From positions 1,071,175 to 1,076,728 of the forward strand of contig CP070642.1 in the NCBI GenBank assembly GCA_020354105.1: a stretch of DNA of 5,554 nucleotides, read 5' to 3'. The notes beneath the pieces were generated by a model. The model made no database searches and was not told the origin of the DNA. It was given only the letters and a program-made list of their open reading frames with translations. This DNA comes from Chloroflexota bacterium (GTDB lineage Bacteria > Chloroflexota > Dehalococcoidia > GIF9 > UBA5629). Positions 1 to 5,519 of this stretch are shown here, in pieces (positions within the stretch are counted from its first letter, which is position 1; every line of letters starts with the position of its first letter). Position numbers and translations under genes: made by a program.

Positions 1-75
1 CGTGCCACCTAATTTATCCGCACTATCCAATAATTATAATGGCATTCAGGTATTGATTGCCAATATATATAACGA

Positions 76-96
76 TAAACTAGACCACCTAGTTTA
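76..96. repeat. 8-bp perfect inverted repeat upstream of lepB
   Basis: TAAACTAG (76-83) and CTAGTTTA (89-96) are perfect inverted copies separated by a 5-nt ACCAC spacer. No T-run follows on either strand, so an intrinsic terminator is unlikely. The position, just upstream of the possible lepB promoter, would suit an operator. It could also be the 3' end signal of a gene lying left of the window. The repeat is seen directly; its function is a guess. Confidence 0.4.
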
Positions 97-104
97 GTGC
101 AAAG

Positions 105-134
105 ATGGCACAAAAAACCGGCATGGACTATAAT
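105..134 (+). promoter_or_regulatory. Possible sigma70-type promoter for lepB-pyrE
   Basis: A perfect TATAAT lies at 129-134 with a 4-of-6 -35 match (ATGGCA, 105-110) at 18-bp spacing. Transcription would start near 141 and leave a leader of about 20 nt before the lepB ATG. The -35 is weak and the region is AT-rich, so chance matches are likely. A second, poorer -10-like TATAAC at 149-154 would give an essentially leaderless message. Confidence 0.35.
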
Positions 135-160
135 AACGCAAGCTTAACTATAACAAACCG

Positions 161-739
161 ATGAAGATTCTCCGCGATTTCATTGCACCTATACTTGTCG
201 GACTGGTTGTTTTCGCCCTTTTCCAGGCTGCGGTTGGGAGCTTCAAGGTATACGGCTCATCCATGCTGCCCACCATCGAAGAGGGCGATTATATCATGGT
301 AAGCAAAGCTAGTTATTTCTTTGGTGAGCCCCAACGTGGTGATATAATCGTGCTTCGCTCCCCACAGAATCCCAATTCAGACCTAATCAAGCGAGTTATT
401 GCCATGCCAGGCGACAACGTGGAAATCAAAGACGACACGGTATTTGTAAACGGTGCTGCTTTAGTTGAACCTTACACACTTGAGCCACCCCATTATCTTG
501 TGTTACCTCAAGAAATTCCCAGCGGACAGTATTTTGTTCTTGGTGACAATCGCAACAACAGCTCCGACTCACACAGGGGTTGGACAGTACCACGAGAAAA
601 CATCGTTGGCAAGGCATGGATAACCTACTGGCCACCTTATAGATGGAGTACAATAGAGCACTACCCTCTCAATGCAGGTGTGCAAGCAGCCATCACTGAA
701 CTCAGCCTGGCAATAAAAACACTATGTCAGACGAGATAA
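161..739 (+). CDS. lepB: Signal peptidase I
   Basis: This membrane-anchored serine protease (type I signal peptidase, S26) removes signal peptides from secreted preproteins on the outer face of the cytoplasmic membrane. The 192-aa product has one N-terminal hydrophobic segment (about residues 7-26), then box B GSSMLPT with nucleophile Ser34, box D KRVIAMPGD with general base Lys77, and box E GDNRNNSSDS (128-137). All catalytic boxes are intact, and the length is typical of the short single-anchor form. ATG at 161 is the only usable start: an in-frame TAA lies at 134-136 with no other start codon between. No Shine-Dalgarno sequence precedes it (TAACAAACCG), which is unusual here. The last 16 nt overlap pyrE, implying a shared transcript. 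Confidence 0.95.
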   Translation: MKILRDFIAPILVGLVVFALFQAAVGSFKVYGSSMLPTIEEGDYIMVSKASYFFGEPQRGDIIVLRSPQNPNSDLIKRVIAMPGDNVEIKDDTVFVNGAALVEPYTLEPPHYLVLPQEIPSGQYFVLGDNRNNSSDSHRGWTVPRENIVGKAWITYWPPYRWSTIEHYPLNAGVQAAITELSLAIKTLCQTR

Positions 740-1290
740 CACAAATCTTCAAAGATGCCGGAGCCATACTTGAGGGGCATTTTCTGCTAACTTCGGGGTT
801 ACACTCACCGGTCTACTGGGAGAAGTTCCGCGTTTTACAATACCCGCATTACACCCAAAGGCTCTGCCAGCTCATTGCCGAGCACTTTAAGGAAGACAAC
901 GTTCAAGTGGTTGCCGGCCCGACTACGGGCGGCATTATCCTTGCCTTCGAGGTTGCCAGACAAATGGGCGTAAAGGGAATGTTCGCCGAGAAAGAAGGAG
1001 AGGCAAGAGTTTTTCGACGCGGCTTTACCATCAACCCTGACGAGCGCGTACTAATTGTGGACGATATACTGACCACCGGTAGCTCCATCAACGAAGTAAT
1101 GGAAGCTATCAAAAAACTTAAGGGCACTATTGTCGGAATCGGTGTTCTGGTTGACCGCTCCGAGCAAAAGAAAGGTTTCGGAGTACCTCTTTTCAGCTGT
1201 CTTCGCTCCGCAACTACAACCTATCACCCTGACAAATGTCCTCTATGCGCCGCTGGCATCCCTCTAGTTAAACCCGGCGGGCAAACATAA
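724..1290 (+). CDS. pyrE: Orotate phosphoribosyltransferase
   Basis: The enzyme joins orotate and PRPP to give orotidine 5'-phosphate, the fifth step of de novo UMP synthesis, in the cytoplasm. The 188-aa protein shows the N-terminal FLLTSGLHS...Y..K region (20-34), a GPTTGG loop (65-70), the catalytic-loop stretch EKEGEARVFRRG (89-100) and the diagnostic PRPP-binding motif VLIVDDILTTGSS (109-121) with Asp113-Asp114. The C-terminus carries C172-P-L-C175 followed by G-I-P-L-V-K-P-G, a segment I recall from a subgroup of bacterial and archaeal PyrE proteins and not from the E. coli type. The ATG at 724 lies inside the end of lepB and has no visible Shine-Dalgarno sequence, so it is probably translated by coupling. 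No convincing terminator follows before the tRNA promoter. Confidence 0.95.
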   Translation: MSDEITQIFKDAGAILEGHFLLTSGLHSPVYWEKFRVLQYPHYTQRLCQLIAEHFKEDNVQVVAGPTTGGIILAFEVARQMGVKGMFAEKEGEARVFRRGFTINPDERVLIVDDILTTGSSINEVMEAIKKLKGTIVGIGVLVDRSEQKKGFGVPLFSCLRSATTTYHPDKCPLCAAGIPLVKPGGQT

Positions 1291-1307
1291 AAACCACTAG
1301 TTTTATC

Positions 1308-1336
1308 TTGACACCTGAAGTTGAAAAACCTAAAAT
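1308..1336 (+). promoter_or_regulatory. Strong promoter of tRNA-Phe
   Basis: A perfect -35 TTGACA (1308-1313), a 17-bp spacer and a TAAAAT -10 (1331-1336, 5 of 6) form an almost ideal housekeeping promoter. The expected start is about 1343-1344, one or two bases before the mature tRNA 5' end at 1345. The tRNA is therefore probably transcribed independently of lepB-pyrE. Confidence 0.85.
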
Positions 1337-1344
1337 GTCGGCGC

Positions 1345-1417
<73 letters not shown>

Positions 1418-1449
1418 CTTCTATTTCAAGAAGCAGTATAACCGATATT

Positions 1450-2076
1450 CTACCGTCCATGCCCCCGCTTACGTGCTACCCAGAACGACACGGCTTCCTT
1501 CTGCGCTTCAGGTGGTAGATGACGTGTCGTCAGCCAATGAGCAAAACCCGATAAACAAGGCAACGCCGCAGAATAGATTAACAAGGAAACAGGCTCACCG
1601 AAAAACCAGCAAAGCAATACAAGTGGAATAAACAACGCCACCCCGAACCAAACACTATTACGTGTGATAATAAGTACCAAAATACCCACAGCAGCAGCTA
1701 TTAACATCTCTATAGGAAGCAGAGCAAGGAGTGCACCTATAACTACTGCCAGACCTCGACCCCCTCGGAAATGTAAAAACACGGGCCAGTTATGTCCGAT
1801 AACAGCAGCCACACCAGCACCGAACACCACCAGCTCATTCCCAGAAAGGGCTTTGGCTATCACTATGACTAGCGCACCCTTTCCCACGTCCGCTATTAGA
1901 GTAGCTATACCAGCAATCAGTCCAGCATGACGAAATACGTTAAATGTTCCAACATTGCGGTCGCCGACCTTGCGAACGTCCAGACCACTTACCTTACCGA
2001 TAATATAGGCAAAGGGGATAGAACCCAGAAGATATGCAATTACCAGGCTCAATACAATATTAATGACTGTGAACAA
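1450..2076 (-). CDS. plsY: Acyl-phosphate:glycerol-3-phosphate acyltransferase PlsY
   Basis: This integral membrane enzyme transfers an acyl chain from acyl-phosphate (made by PlsX) to glycerol 3-phosphate, giving lysophosphatidic acid, the first step of phospholipid synthesis in most bacteria. The 208-aa product is strongly hydrophobic, with membrane stretches near 3-27, 53-76, 82-100, 108-136, 142-159 and 162-180. GSIPFAYIIG (18-27), D-x-x-K-G (63-67) and the motif-2 stretch GHNWPVFLHFRGGRG (94-108) are good family marks. Motif 1 reads GDRNVGTFNVFR (38-49), where the usual form is near GSGNIGATNVLR; Asn41, Gly43 and Asn46 are kept. The start is TTG (2074-2076) preceded by GAGGT, since no ATG or GTG fits. 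The tail is basic (ARKRGHGR). It lies on the same strand as the GAF gene, 202 nt downstream of it, and converges on tRNA-Phe without a clear terminator. Confidence 0.9.
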   Translation of the reverse strand: MFTVINIVLSLVIAYLLGSIPFAYIIGKVSGLDVRKVGDRNVGTFNVFRHAGLIAGIATLIADVGKGALVIVIAKALSGNELVVFGAGVAAVIGHNWPVFLHFRGGRGLAVVIGALLALLPIEMLIAAAVGILVLIITRNSVWFGVALFIPLVLLCWFFGEPVSLLIYSAALPCLSGFAHWLTTRHLPPEAQKEAVSFWVARKRGHGR

Positions 2077-2080
2077 AAAT

Positions 2081-2085
2081 ACCTC
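2081..2085 (-). promoter_or_regulatory. Ribosome binding site that sets the plsY TTG start
   Basis: Read on the minus strand, GAGGT precedes the TTG at 2076 with a 4-nt gap. The alternative in-frame TTG at codon 9 has no such sequence upstream and would remove the start of the first membrane segment. Confidence 0.55.
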
Positions 2086-2278
2086 GCTATACTAGGTTAT
2101 TCTAGCACATGTGACTAAGGAAAATCTTGCTAGCTGAACAGAGGATATTCGGCAATATTAGAACTCTACACCACCAGGCAGCGCGTGGACAAAGATTAGA
2201 TGCCACACCACCTCTTTTGGCGGCTTGACGACACATCTAACTAAATTGAACTGCGTCTTCTGAAAACTGCCCGAAACT

Positions 2279-2884
2279 TCATTCCTTCGCGGGGAGTACA
2301 GATTCCTCTGCCATCCACTCATAGCCCAATGCGGCACGCCATTCAGCCAAGTCTAGCCTGAGTTCTTCATAGTCTTTTTTAGCAGAGTCATAGAGTCTGG
2401 CATTTTCCAAAGCAATGGCACCAAGGTTCGCCACCGCACCCACAAAATACATGTCGGCATCGGTGAAATGGCGCGGTTGGGCAGTATAAACCCGCATAAC
2501 CCCTATGGCTTCTCCCCTTAGCAAGACCGGAACACTAAGAATAGAGGCAATCCCTTCCTCTCTAGCCTGCTTCTGATATTGAATCCTGTCATCCTCGACA
2601 GCATTCAAAACAGCCACCGGACGGCCTTCCAATGCTTGAGCGATGCTCTTATCAGCAGACACGGGGCCTTTTCTGACATATCGGTCGCTCAATCCGTAGG
2701 CTGCTGTGTGAAGCAACAAGCTCTTGTCAGGAGTCAGCAACATGAGCGCACATCCTTTGGCACCTGAAGCTTCGGCAGTGTTTTGAACAATAGCGTTCAG
2801 GACGTCTTCAGGAGTACGGGCTGAATTCAGCGCGGCGGCTACCTCGTAGAGGCTATGATAGTACCTCTGCTCTCGCTCGTCCAT
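2279..2884 (-). CDS. GAF-domain protein, single-domain sensor of unknown ligand
   Basis: GAF domains bind small molecules or cofactors and usually regulate an attached output module. The 201-aa protein is essentially one GAF domain (about 25-160), visible as the SGAKGCALMLL strand region, the LSVPVLLRGEAIGVMRVY core (116-133), the FTDADMYFVGAVANLGAIALENARLY helix region (140-165), and a charged helical tail to about 186. No kinase, GGDEF, HTH or other output domain is present, so it may act through a partner or be a small redox or signal-binding protein. There are only one or two cysteines (Cys45 is visible), so no cysteine pair of the free-methionine-(R)-sulfoxide reductase type is evident. 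The ATG at 2884 is chosen over one at 2899 because GGGAGGT lies 6 nt upstream of it. It has its own strong promoter and no close operon partner. The specific role is unknown. Confidence 0.85.
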   Translation of the reverse strand: MDEREQRYYHSLYEVAAALNSARTPEDVLNAIVQNTAEASGAKGCALMLLTPDKSLLLHTAAYGLSDRYVRKGPVSADKSIAQALEGRPVAVLNAVEDDRIQYQKQAREEGIASILSVPVLLRGEAIGVMRVYTAQPRHFTDADMYFVGAVANLGAIALENARLYDSAKKDYEELRLDLAEWRAALGYEWMAEESVLPAKE

Positions 2885-2890
2885 CACTAC

Positions 2891-2897
2891 ACCTCCC
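2891..2897 (-). promoter_or_regulatory. Ribosome binding site that sets the GAF gene start
   Basis: Read on the minus strand, GGGAGGT stands 6 nt before the ATG at 2884. The alternative in-frame ATG at 2899 overlaps this site and has no Shine-Dalgarno of its own, so the shorter protein is preferred. Confidence 0.8.
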
Positions 2898-2916
2898 ATA
2901 CAGAGTCTATAGTTTT

Positions 2917-2945
2917 ATTATCTTCCCAAGACTACGACATGTCAA
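2917..2945 (-). promoter_or_regulatory. Strong promoter of the GAF gene
   Basis: On the minus strand, a perfect TTGACA (2945-2940), a 17-bp spacer and GATAAT (2922-2917, 5 of 6) form a near-consensus housekeeping promoter. The predicted start is near 2910, giving a short leader of about 26 nt before the ATG at 2884. Confidence 0.75.
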
Positions 2946-3056
2946 GTGATTTCTGCCTAGTCCCTAAGTGACAAGACCGACTCCCTCAAAAAAGAACTAA
3001 TGAAGCGCTACCAGCCCAAACTGCTAGTATAATATTGATGCATGACCTTTTACTCA
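2946..3056. other. Divergent intergenic stretch without a recognised gene
   Basis: This is part of the 351-nt gap between the GAF gene (-) and the P1 hydrolase (+). The gap is explained at its edges by the GAF promoter and by the promoter, leader and terminator of the right-hand operon. In this central piece I see only a stand-alone TATAAT (3028-3033) without a matching -35. A 28-codon open frame begins at ATG 3038 and runs to 3124; it has no ribosome binding site and no recognisable product. Confidence 0.5.
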
Positions 3057-3085
3057 TTGACAAAGCAGAGCGAAATCATTATCAT
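3057..3085 (+). promoter_or_regulatory. Promoter of the leader and P1-pan operon
   Basis: A perfect TTGACA (3057-3062), a 17-bp spacer and TATCAT (3080-3085, 5 of 6) make a good housekeeping promoter, with a start expected near 3092. A perfect TATAAT at 3085-3090 also follows, but at 22-bp spacing it is too far from this -35. It faces away from the GAF promoter, making a divergent pair about 110 bp apart. Confidence 0.65.
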
Positions 3086-3091
3086 ATAATT

Positions 3092-3225
3092 GCCATCGAC
3101 CCATCGGGCGGTGAGTATAATTTTTAATAAAACAAATAATGACCGCTTGGATCAGCGATGACCGAGACGGGAAATAGGGGTAGTATTTACTGAGCCTTCT
3201 CGGCAATGCTGGGAAGGCTCTTTTT
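3092..3225 (+). ncRNA. Candidate structured leader / attenuator RNA before the P1-pan operon
   Basis: The predicted transcript from about 3092 to the terminator is roughly 134 nt and has no supported reading frame. A possible helix pairs 3104-3112 (TCGGGCGGT) with 3142-3150 (ACCGCTTGG): 9 bp including three G-U pairs, closing an AT-rich loop. A competing small hairpin is CGCT (3144-3147) with AGCG (3154-3157). CCGAGA (3162-3167) is complementary to TCTCGG (3198-3203) inside the terminator stem, so it could act as an antiterminator. I could not match it to a known riboswitch or T-box. The alternatives are a stand-alone small RNA or a plain untranslated leader. The pairings are seen on paper; regulation is inferred. 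Confidence 0.4.
3192..3225 (+). terminator. Strong intrinsic terminator just before the P1 hydrolase gene
   Basis: GAGCCTTC (3192-3199) pairs perfectly with GAAGGCTC (3213-3220). The stem continues inward through T-G, C-G, G-T, G-C and C-G to a 3-nt loop (AAT, 3205-3207), giving 13 bp in all. Five T residues (3221-3225) follow, as expected for a rho-independent terminator on the plus strand. No T-run follows in the opposite direction, so it works only rightward. It ends 10 nt before the ATG at 3236, so any transcript from 3092 must pass it to express the operon. Confidence 0.85.
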
Positions 3226-3235
3226 CTGGGATACA

Positions 3236-4201
3236 ATGTATAACGCTATAACAGACGTCTCGGGAATAAAGGTGGGACACTACACCGATAAGCAGGCAGC
3301 CACCGGCTGTACGGTAATTCTGTGCGAGACCGGCGCAGTAGCTGGCGTTGATGTCAGGGGCTCGGCACCGGGAACCAGAGAAACTGAGTTGCTCCGACCA
3401 ATGAATCTAGTGGAAAGAGTGCAAGCTATTCTCCTCAGCGGCGGCAGTGCTTTCGGGCTTGACGCCGCCGGGGGAGTAATGCGCTATCTCGAAGAACGAG
3501 GCTTCGGTCAAGAAACCATGGTGGCCAAGGTGCCTATAGTCCCCGCAGCTATTCTTTTCGACCTGGATACAGGCAGTTCTAAAATCAGGCCCGGAATTGA
3601 AGAAGGCTACAAGGCTTGTCTGGCTGCCACCGAAAAGGAGACAGCTGAAGGCTGTGTTGGTGCCGGCACAGGTGCTACGGTAGGGAAATTTTTAGGCATA
3701 GAGCGAGCTACCAAGAGCGGTCTGGGCACAGCCAGCTGCAAAATAGGCAATGACATAATCGTCGCTGCCATCGTCGCGGTCAACGCTATCGGCGATGTCA
3801 TTGACCCCAAAACAGGAAAAATCATGGCTGGTCCTCGTAACGAGAAGAATAATGGTTTCATCAGAACTGTCGAGCTTTTGACAGGAGGCACTTCTAGCTC
3901 CAAAAAGAACCCGCTGCCTAGTAACACCACTCTGGGCGTGGTAGCAACCAACGCTTGCCTGAATAAAGAGCAAATAAATAAACTGGCACAAATGGCGCAG
4001 GATGGTCTAGCTCGGGCTATCAACCCAAGCCACACCATGTATGATGGCGATACTATATTTGCCTTGTCTTTGGGTGACAAAGTGGGCGACCTTACAACAT
4101 TGGGGACTGCAGCCGCTGAGGTAGTAGCCGATTCCATAGTCAGGGCAGTCCAGCAGGCAGAAACACTAGCAGGCATACCGGCAACAAAGGACGTGATATG
4201 A
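3236..4201 (+). CDS. P1-family (DmpA/ThnT-type) self-processing N-terminal-nucleophile hydrolase
   Basis: P1 (S58) enzymes are made as a single chain that cuts itself, exposing a Ser or Thr nucleophile. Known members are the aminopeptidase DmpA, beta-peptidyl aminopeptidases (BapA) and the pantetheine hydrolase ThnT. The 321-aa product has the family marks: ITDVSGIKVGH (5-15), VDVRGSAPGTRET (38-50), LSGGSAFGLDAAGGV (67-81), GAGTGATVGK (142-151) and DGDTIFALS (270-278). The likely self-cleavage point is N230-T231 within NTTLGVVATNA, leaving Thr as nucleophile as in ThnT. ATG 3236 is preferred because the protein then begins at the usual MYNAITDVSG. The in-frame ATG at 3206 lies in the terminator loop and would add ten unrelated residues. 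Its ribosome site is weak (GGGA, 4 nt away). There is no signal peptide. The stop overlaps the next gene by 4 nt (ATGA). The substrate is unknown; the pan genes downstream hint at beta-alanyl or pantetheine-like amides. Confidence 0.88.
   Translation: MYNAITDVSGIKVGHYTDKQAATGCTVILCETGAVAGVDVRGSAPGTRETELLRPMNLVERVQAILLSGGSAFGLDAAGGVMRYLEERGFGQETMVAKVPIVPAAILFDLDTGSSKIRPGIEEGYKACLAATEKETAEGCVGAGTGATVGKFLGIERATKSGLGTASCKIGNDIIVAAIVAVNAIGDVIDPKTGKIMAGPRNEKNNGFIRTVELLTGGTSSSKKNPLPSNTTLGVVATNACLNKEQINKLAQMAQDGLARAINPSHTMYDGDTIFALSLGDKVGDLTTLGTAAAEVVADSIVRAVQQAETLAGIPATKDVI
4187..4191 (+). promoter_or_regulatory. Ribosome binding site of the DUF2520 gene
   Basis: AAGGA lies inside the last codons of the P1 hydrolase gene, 6 nt before the ATG at 4198. 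With the ATGA stop/start overlap this supports coupled translation and fixes the start. Confidence 0.7.
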
Positions 4202-5067
4202 AGGAAAAGAATACACCGACGATAGGCTTCATAGGTGCCGGGACAACAGGTACAGCGCTGGCTGTAAGACTGGCGCAGCAAGGATACCATGTAATTGCTG
4301 TATCAAGCCGGAGCTTGACTTCAGCAGAAAAATTGGCTGGCAGAATAAGCAACTGCAAAGTATATAACGGGGCACAGGAAGTAGCTGGCATCGCTCAGCT
4401 CGTTTTCATTACCACGCCCGACGACACCATCTCCAAAGTAGCTGCTGAGATTAAGTGGTGTAATGGACAAAATGTGGTTCACTGCAGTGGCGCACACTCC
4501 ATCGACATACTGGAACCTGCCAGACAGCTGGGGGCTAATACAGGTTGTTTTCATCCCCTGCAGACTTTCGCCAGCGTTGACCAGGCAATAGAAAATATAC
4601 CCGGCTCTACCTTCGCCATTGAAGCCCAGGAACCACTTTCATCCACGCTTAAGGAGATGGCTACTGCTTTAGAAGGAGATTGGGTTATCCTAAAAGCCGG
4701 AGACAAGGTGCTATATCATGCAGCAGCCGTATTCGCCTGCAACTACCTGGTGACTCTGGTCAAGCTGGCTACGGATTTATGGCAGACCTTTGAGGTCCCA
4801 CCCGCACAAGCAACTAAAGCCCTAATGCCTCTGCTACGGGGCACATTAAGCAATATCGAAAATGTTGGCTTGCCAAACTGCTTAACCGGCCCTATCGCCC
4901 GCGGTGACCTGGGCACTATAAACAGACACCTGGAATCACTAGAAAAGCAAGCCACACCACTGCTTAGCATCTATAAGGAGTTGGCAGTACAGACCATACC
5001 GATTGCAGTGGCTAAAGGGAGAATAGACTCACAAAGAGCAGAAGAGCTACAAGCTTTACTGAGATAA
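4198..5067 (+). CDS. Rossmann-like/DUF2520 protein, probable PanG-type ketopantoate reductase
   Basis: The 289-aa product has an N-terminal NAD(P)-binding Rossmann fold: GFIGAGTTG (10-18, GxGxxG) with SSRS at 36-39, typical of NADPH phosphate binding, and TTPDD at 72-76. HCSGAHS (95-101) and FHPLQTFA (118-125) follow. The C-terminal DUF2520 helical domain contains YHAAAVFACNY (173-183) and GPIARGD (231-237). This arrangement resembles ProC/PanE-type reductases. As I recall, PanG of Francisella is a DUF2520-type protein that replaces PanE, reducing ketopantoate to pantoate. The gene sits between a P1 hydrolase (4-nt overlap) and panD, with probable panB next, exactly where a ketopantoate reductase would be useful. 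Family assignment is firm; the PanG role is inferred from family and context. An alternative is another NADPH-dependent reductase. Confidence 0.85.
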   Translation: MKEKNTPTIGFIGAGTTGTALAVRLAQQGYHVIAVSSRSLTSAEKLAGRISNCKVYNGAQEVAGIAQLVFITTPDDTISKVAAEIKWCNGQNVVHCSGAHSIDILEPARQLGANTGCFHPLQTFASVDQAIENIPGSTFAIEAQEPLSSTLKEMATALEGDWVILKAGDKVLYHAAAVFACNYLVTLVKLATDLWQTFEVPPAQATKALMPLLRGTLSNIENVGLPNCLTGPIARGDLGTINRHLESLEKQATPLLSIYKELAVQTIPIAVAKGRIDSQRAEELQALLR

Positions 5068-5076
5068 AACAAAACT

Positions 5077-5082
5077 AGGAGA
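5077..5082 (+). promoter_or_regulatory. Ribosome binding site of panD
   Basis: AGGAGA lies 5 nt before the ATG at 5088. The second in-frame ATG (5097) would be 14 nt away, so the longer form beginning MRTMLKSK is preferred. Confidence 0.75.
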
Positions 5083-5087
5083 CAAGA

Positions 5088-5480
5088 ATGAGAACAATGC
5101 TTAAAAGCAAAATCCATCGGGCTCGGGTTACTCAATGCAACGTCGACTATGAGGGCAGCATCACCATTGACAAGGATTTGATGGAAGCAGCCGACTTAGT
5201 TACCTACGAAAAAGTTGATGTGTTGAACATCAACAACGGCGCCAGATTCCATACCTACGTAATTGAAGGAGAACGAGCCTCAGGAGAAATCTGCCTTAAT
5301 GGTGCTGCCGCCAGACTAGTGGCTAAGGGTGATATCGTGATTATCCTATCTTATCATGTTGTTACCGATGACGAGGCTGCCACATACACTCCGAGACTGG
5401 TATACGTAAATTCAGAAAACCGAATCGTTGACACCAAAGGCACAAGAGATTGGACAAGAGACTTGTTATCAACAGTATAA
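5088..5480 (+). CDS. panD: Aspartate 1-decarboxylase, pyruvoyl proenzyme
   Basis: PanD decarboxylates L-aspartate to beta-alanine, which is joined to pantoate to form pantothenate, the CoA precursor. The 130-aa proenzyme has the usual length and start (MLKSKIHRARVT). The self-cleavage site is G23-S24 in YEGS; Ser24 would become the pyruvoyl cofactor at the head of the alpha chain. Active-site residues match the E. coli enzyme with a one-residue shift: Lys8, Arg53, Thr56 and Tyr57 in NNGARFHTY, and Asn71 in LNGAAAR (70-76). Nothing catalytic is missing. It lies 20 nt after the DUF2520 gene and 39 nt before the probable panB, so it is probably in the same operon. Confidence 0.96.
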   Translation: MRTMLKSKIHRARVTQCNVDYEGSITIDKDLMEAADLVTYEKVDVLNINNGARFHTYVIEGERASGEICLNGAAARLVAKGDIVIILSYHVVTDDEAATYTPRLVYVNSENRIVDTKGTRDWTRDLLSTV

Positions 5481-5504
5481 AGATAAGGACTGTTTACAGA
5501 TGGT

Positions 5505-5513
5505 AAGGAGGAG
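5505..5513 (+). promoter_or_regulatory. Strong ribosome binding site of the gene at the right edge
   Basis: AAGGAGGAG, a near-perfect Shine-Dalgarno sequence, ends 6 nt before the ATG at 5520. It rules out the out-of-frame ATG at 5500, whose frame stops after 14 codons. It is the strongest ribosome site in the window. Confidence 0.8.
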
Positions 5514-5519
5514 TGGAAA

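Noticed and set aside
1287..1306. AAAAC/GTTTT hairpin after pyrE as a terminator
   Set aside because: The stem is five weak pairs and the following sequence is the tRNA promoter, so it is not convincing.
1418..1433. Small hairpin CTTCT/AGAAG after the tRNA as a terminator
   Set aside because: It has only five pairs, mostly A-T, with no T-run on either strand.
2077..2278. Search for a plsY promoter or a terminator after the GAF gene in the 202-nt gap
   Set aside because: Only scattered partial matches were seen, such as TAGAAT at 2099-2104 without a -35. An 8-nt direct repeat ACACCACC (2168 and 2205) and a 5-bp ATATT/AATAT hairpin (2145-2158) are within chance expectation.
3038..3124. 28-codon open frame starting at ATG 3038, possible leader peptide
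   Set aside because: It has no ribosome binding site, its start lies upstream of the predicted transcript start, it has no run of regulatory codons, and its product is not recognisable.
3171..3225. T-box-like sequence AGGGGTAGTATTTAC before the terminator
   Set aside because: It shares only a few bases with AGGGTGGNACCGCG, the tRNA-pairing bulge would not match an NCCA end, the leader is too short for a usual stem I, and the downstream genes are not typical T-box targets.
3607..4290. Long minus-strand open frame opposite the P1 hydrolase
   Set aside because: It is a shadow of a well-recognised plus-strand gene. Its predicted protein has no family features and no ribosome site was evident.
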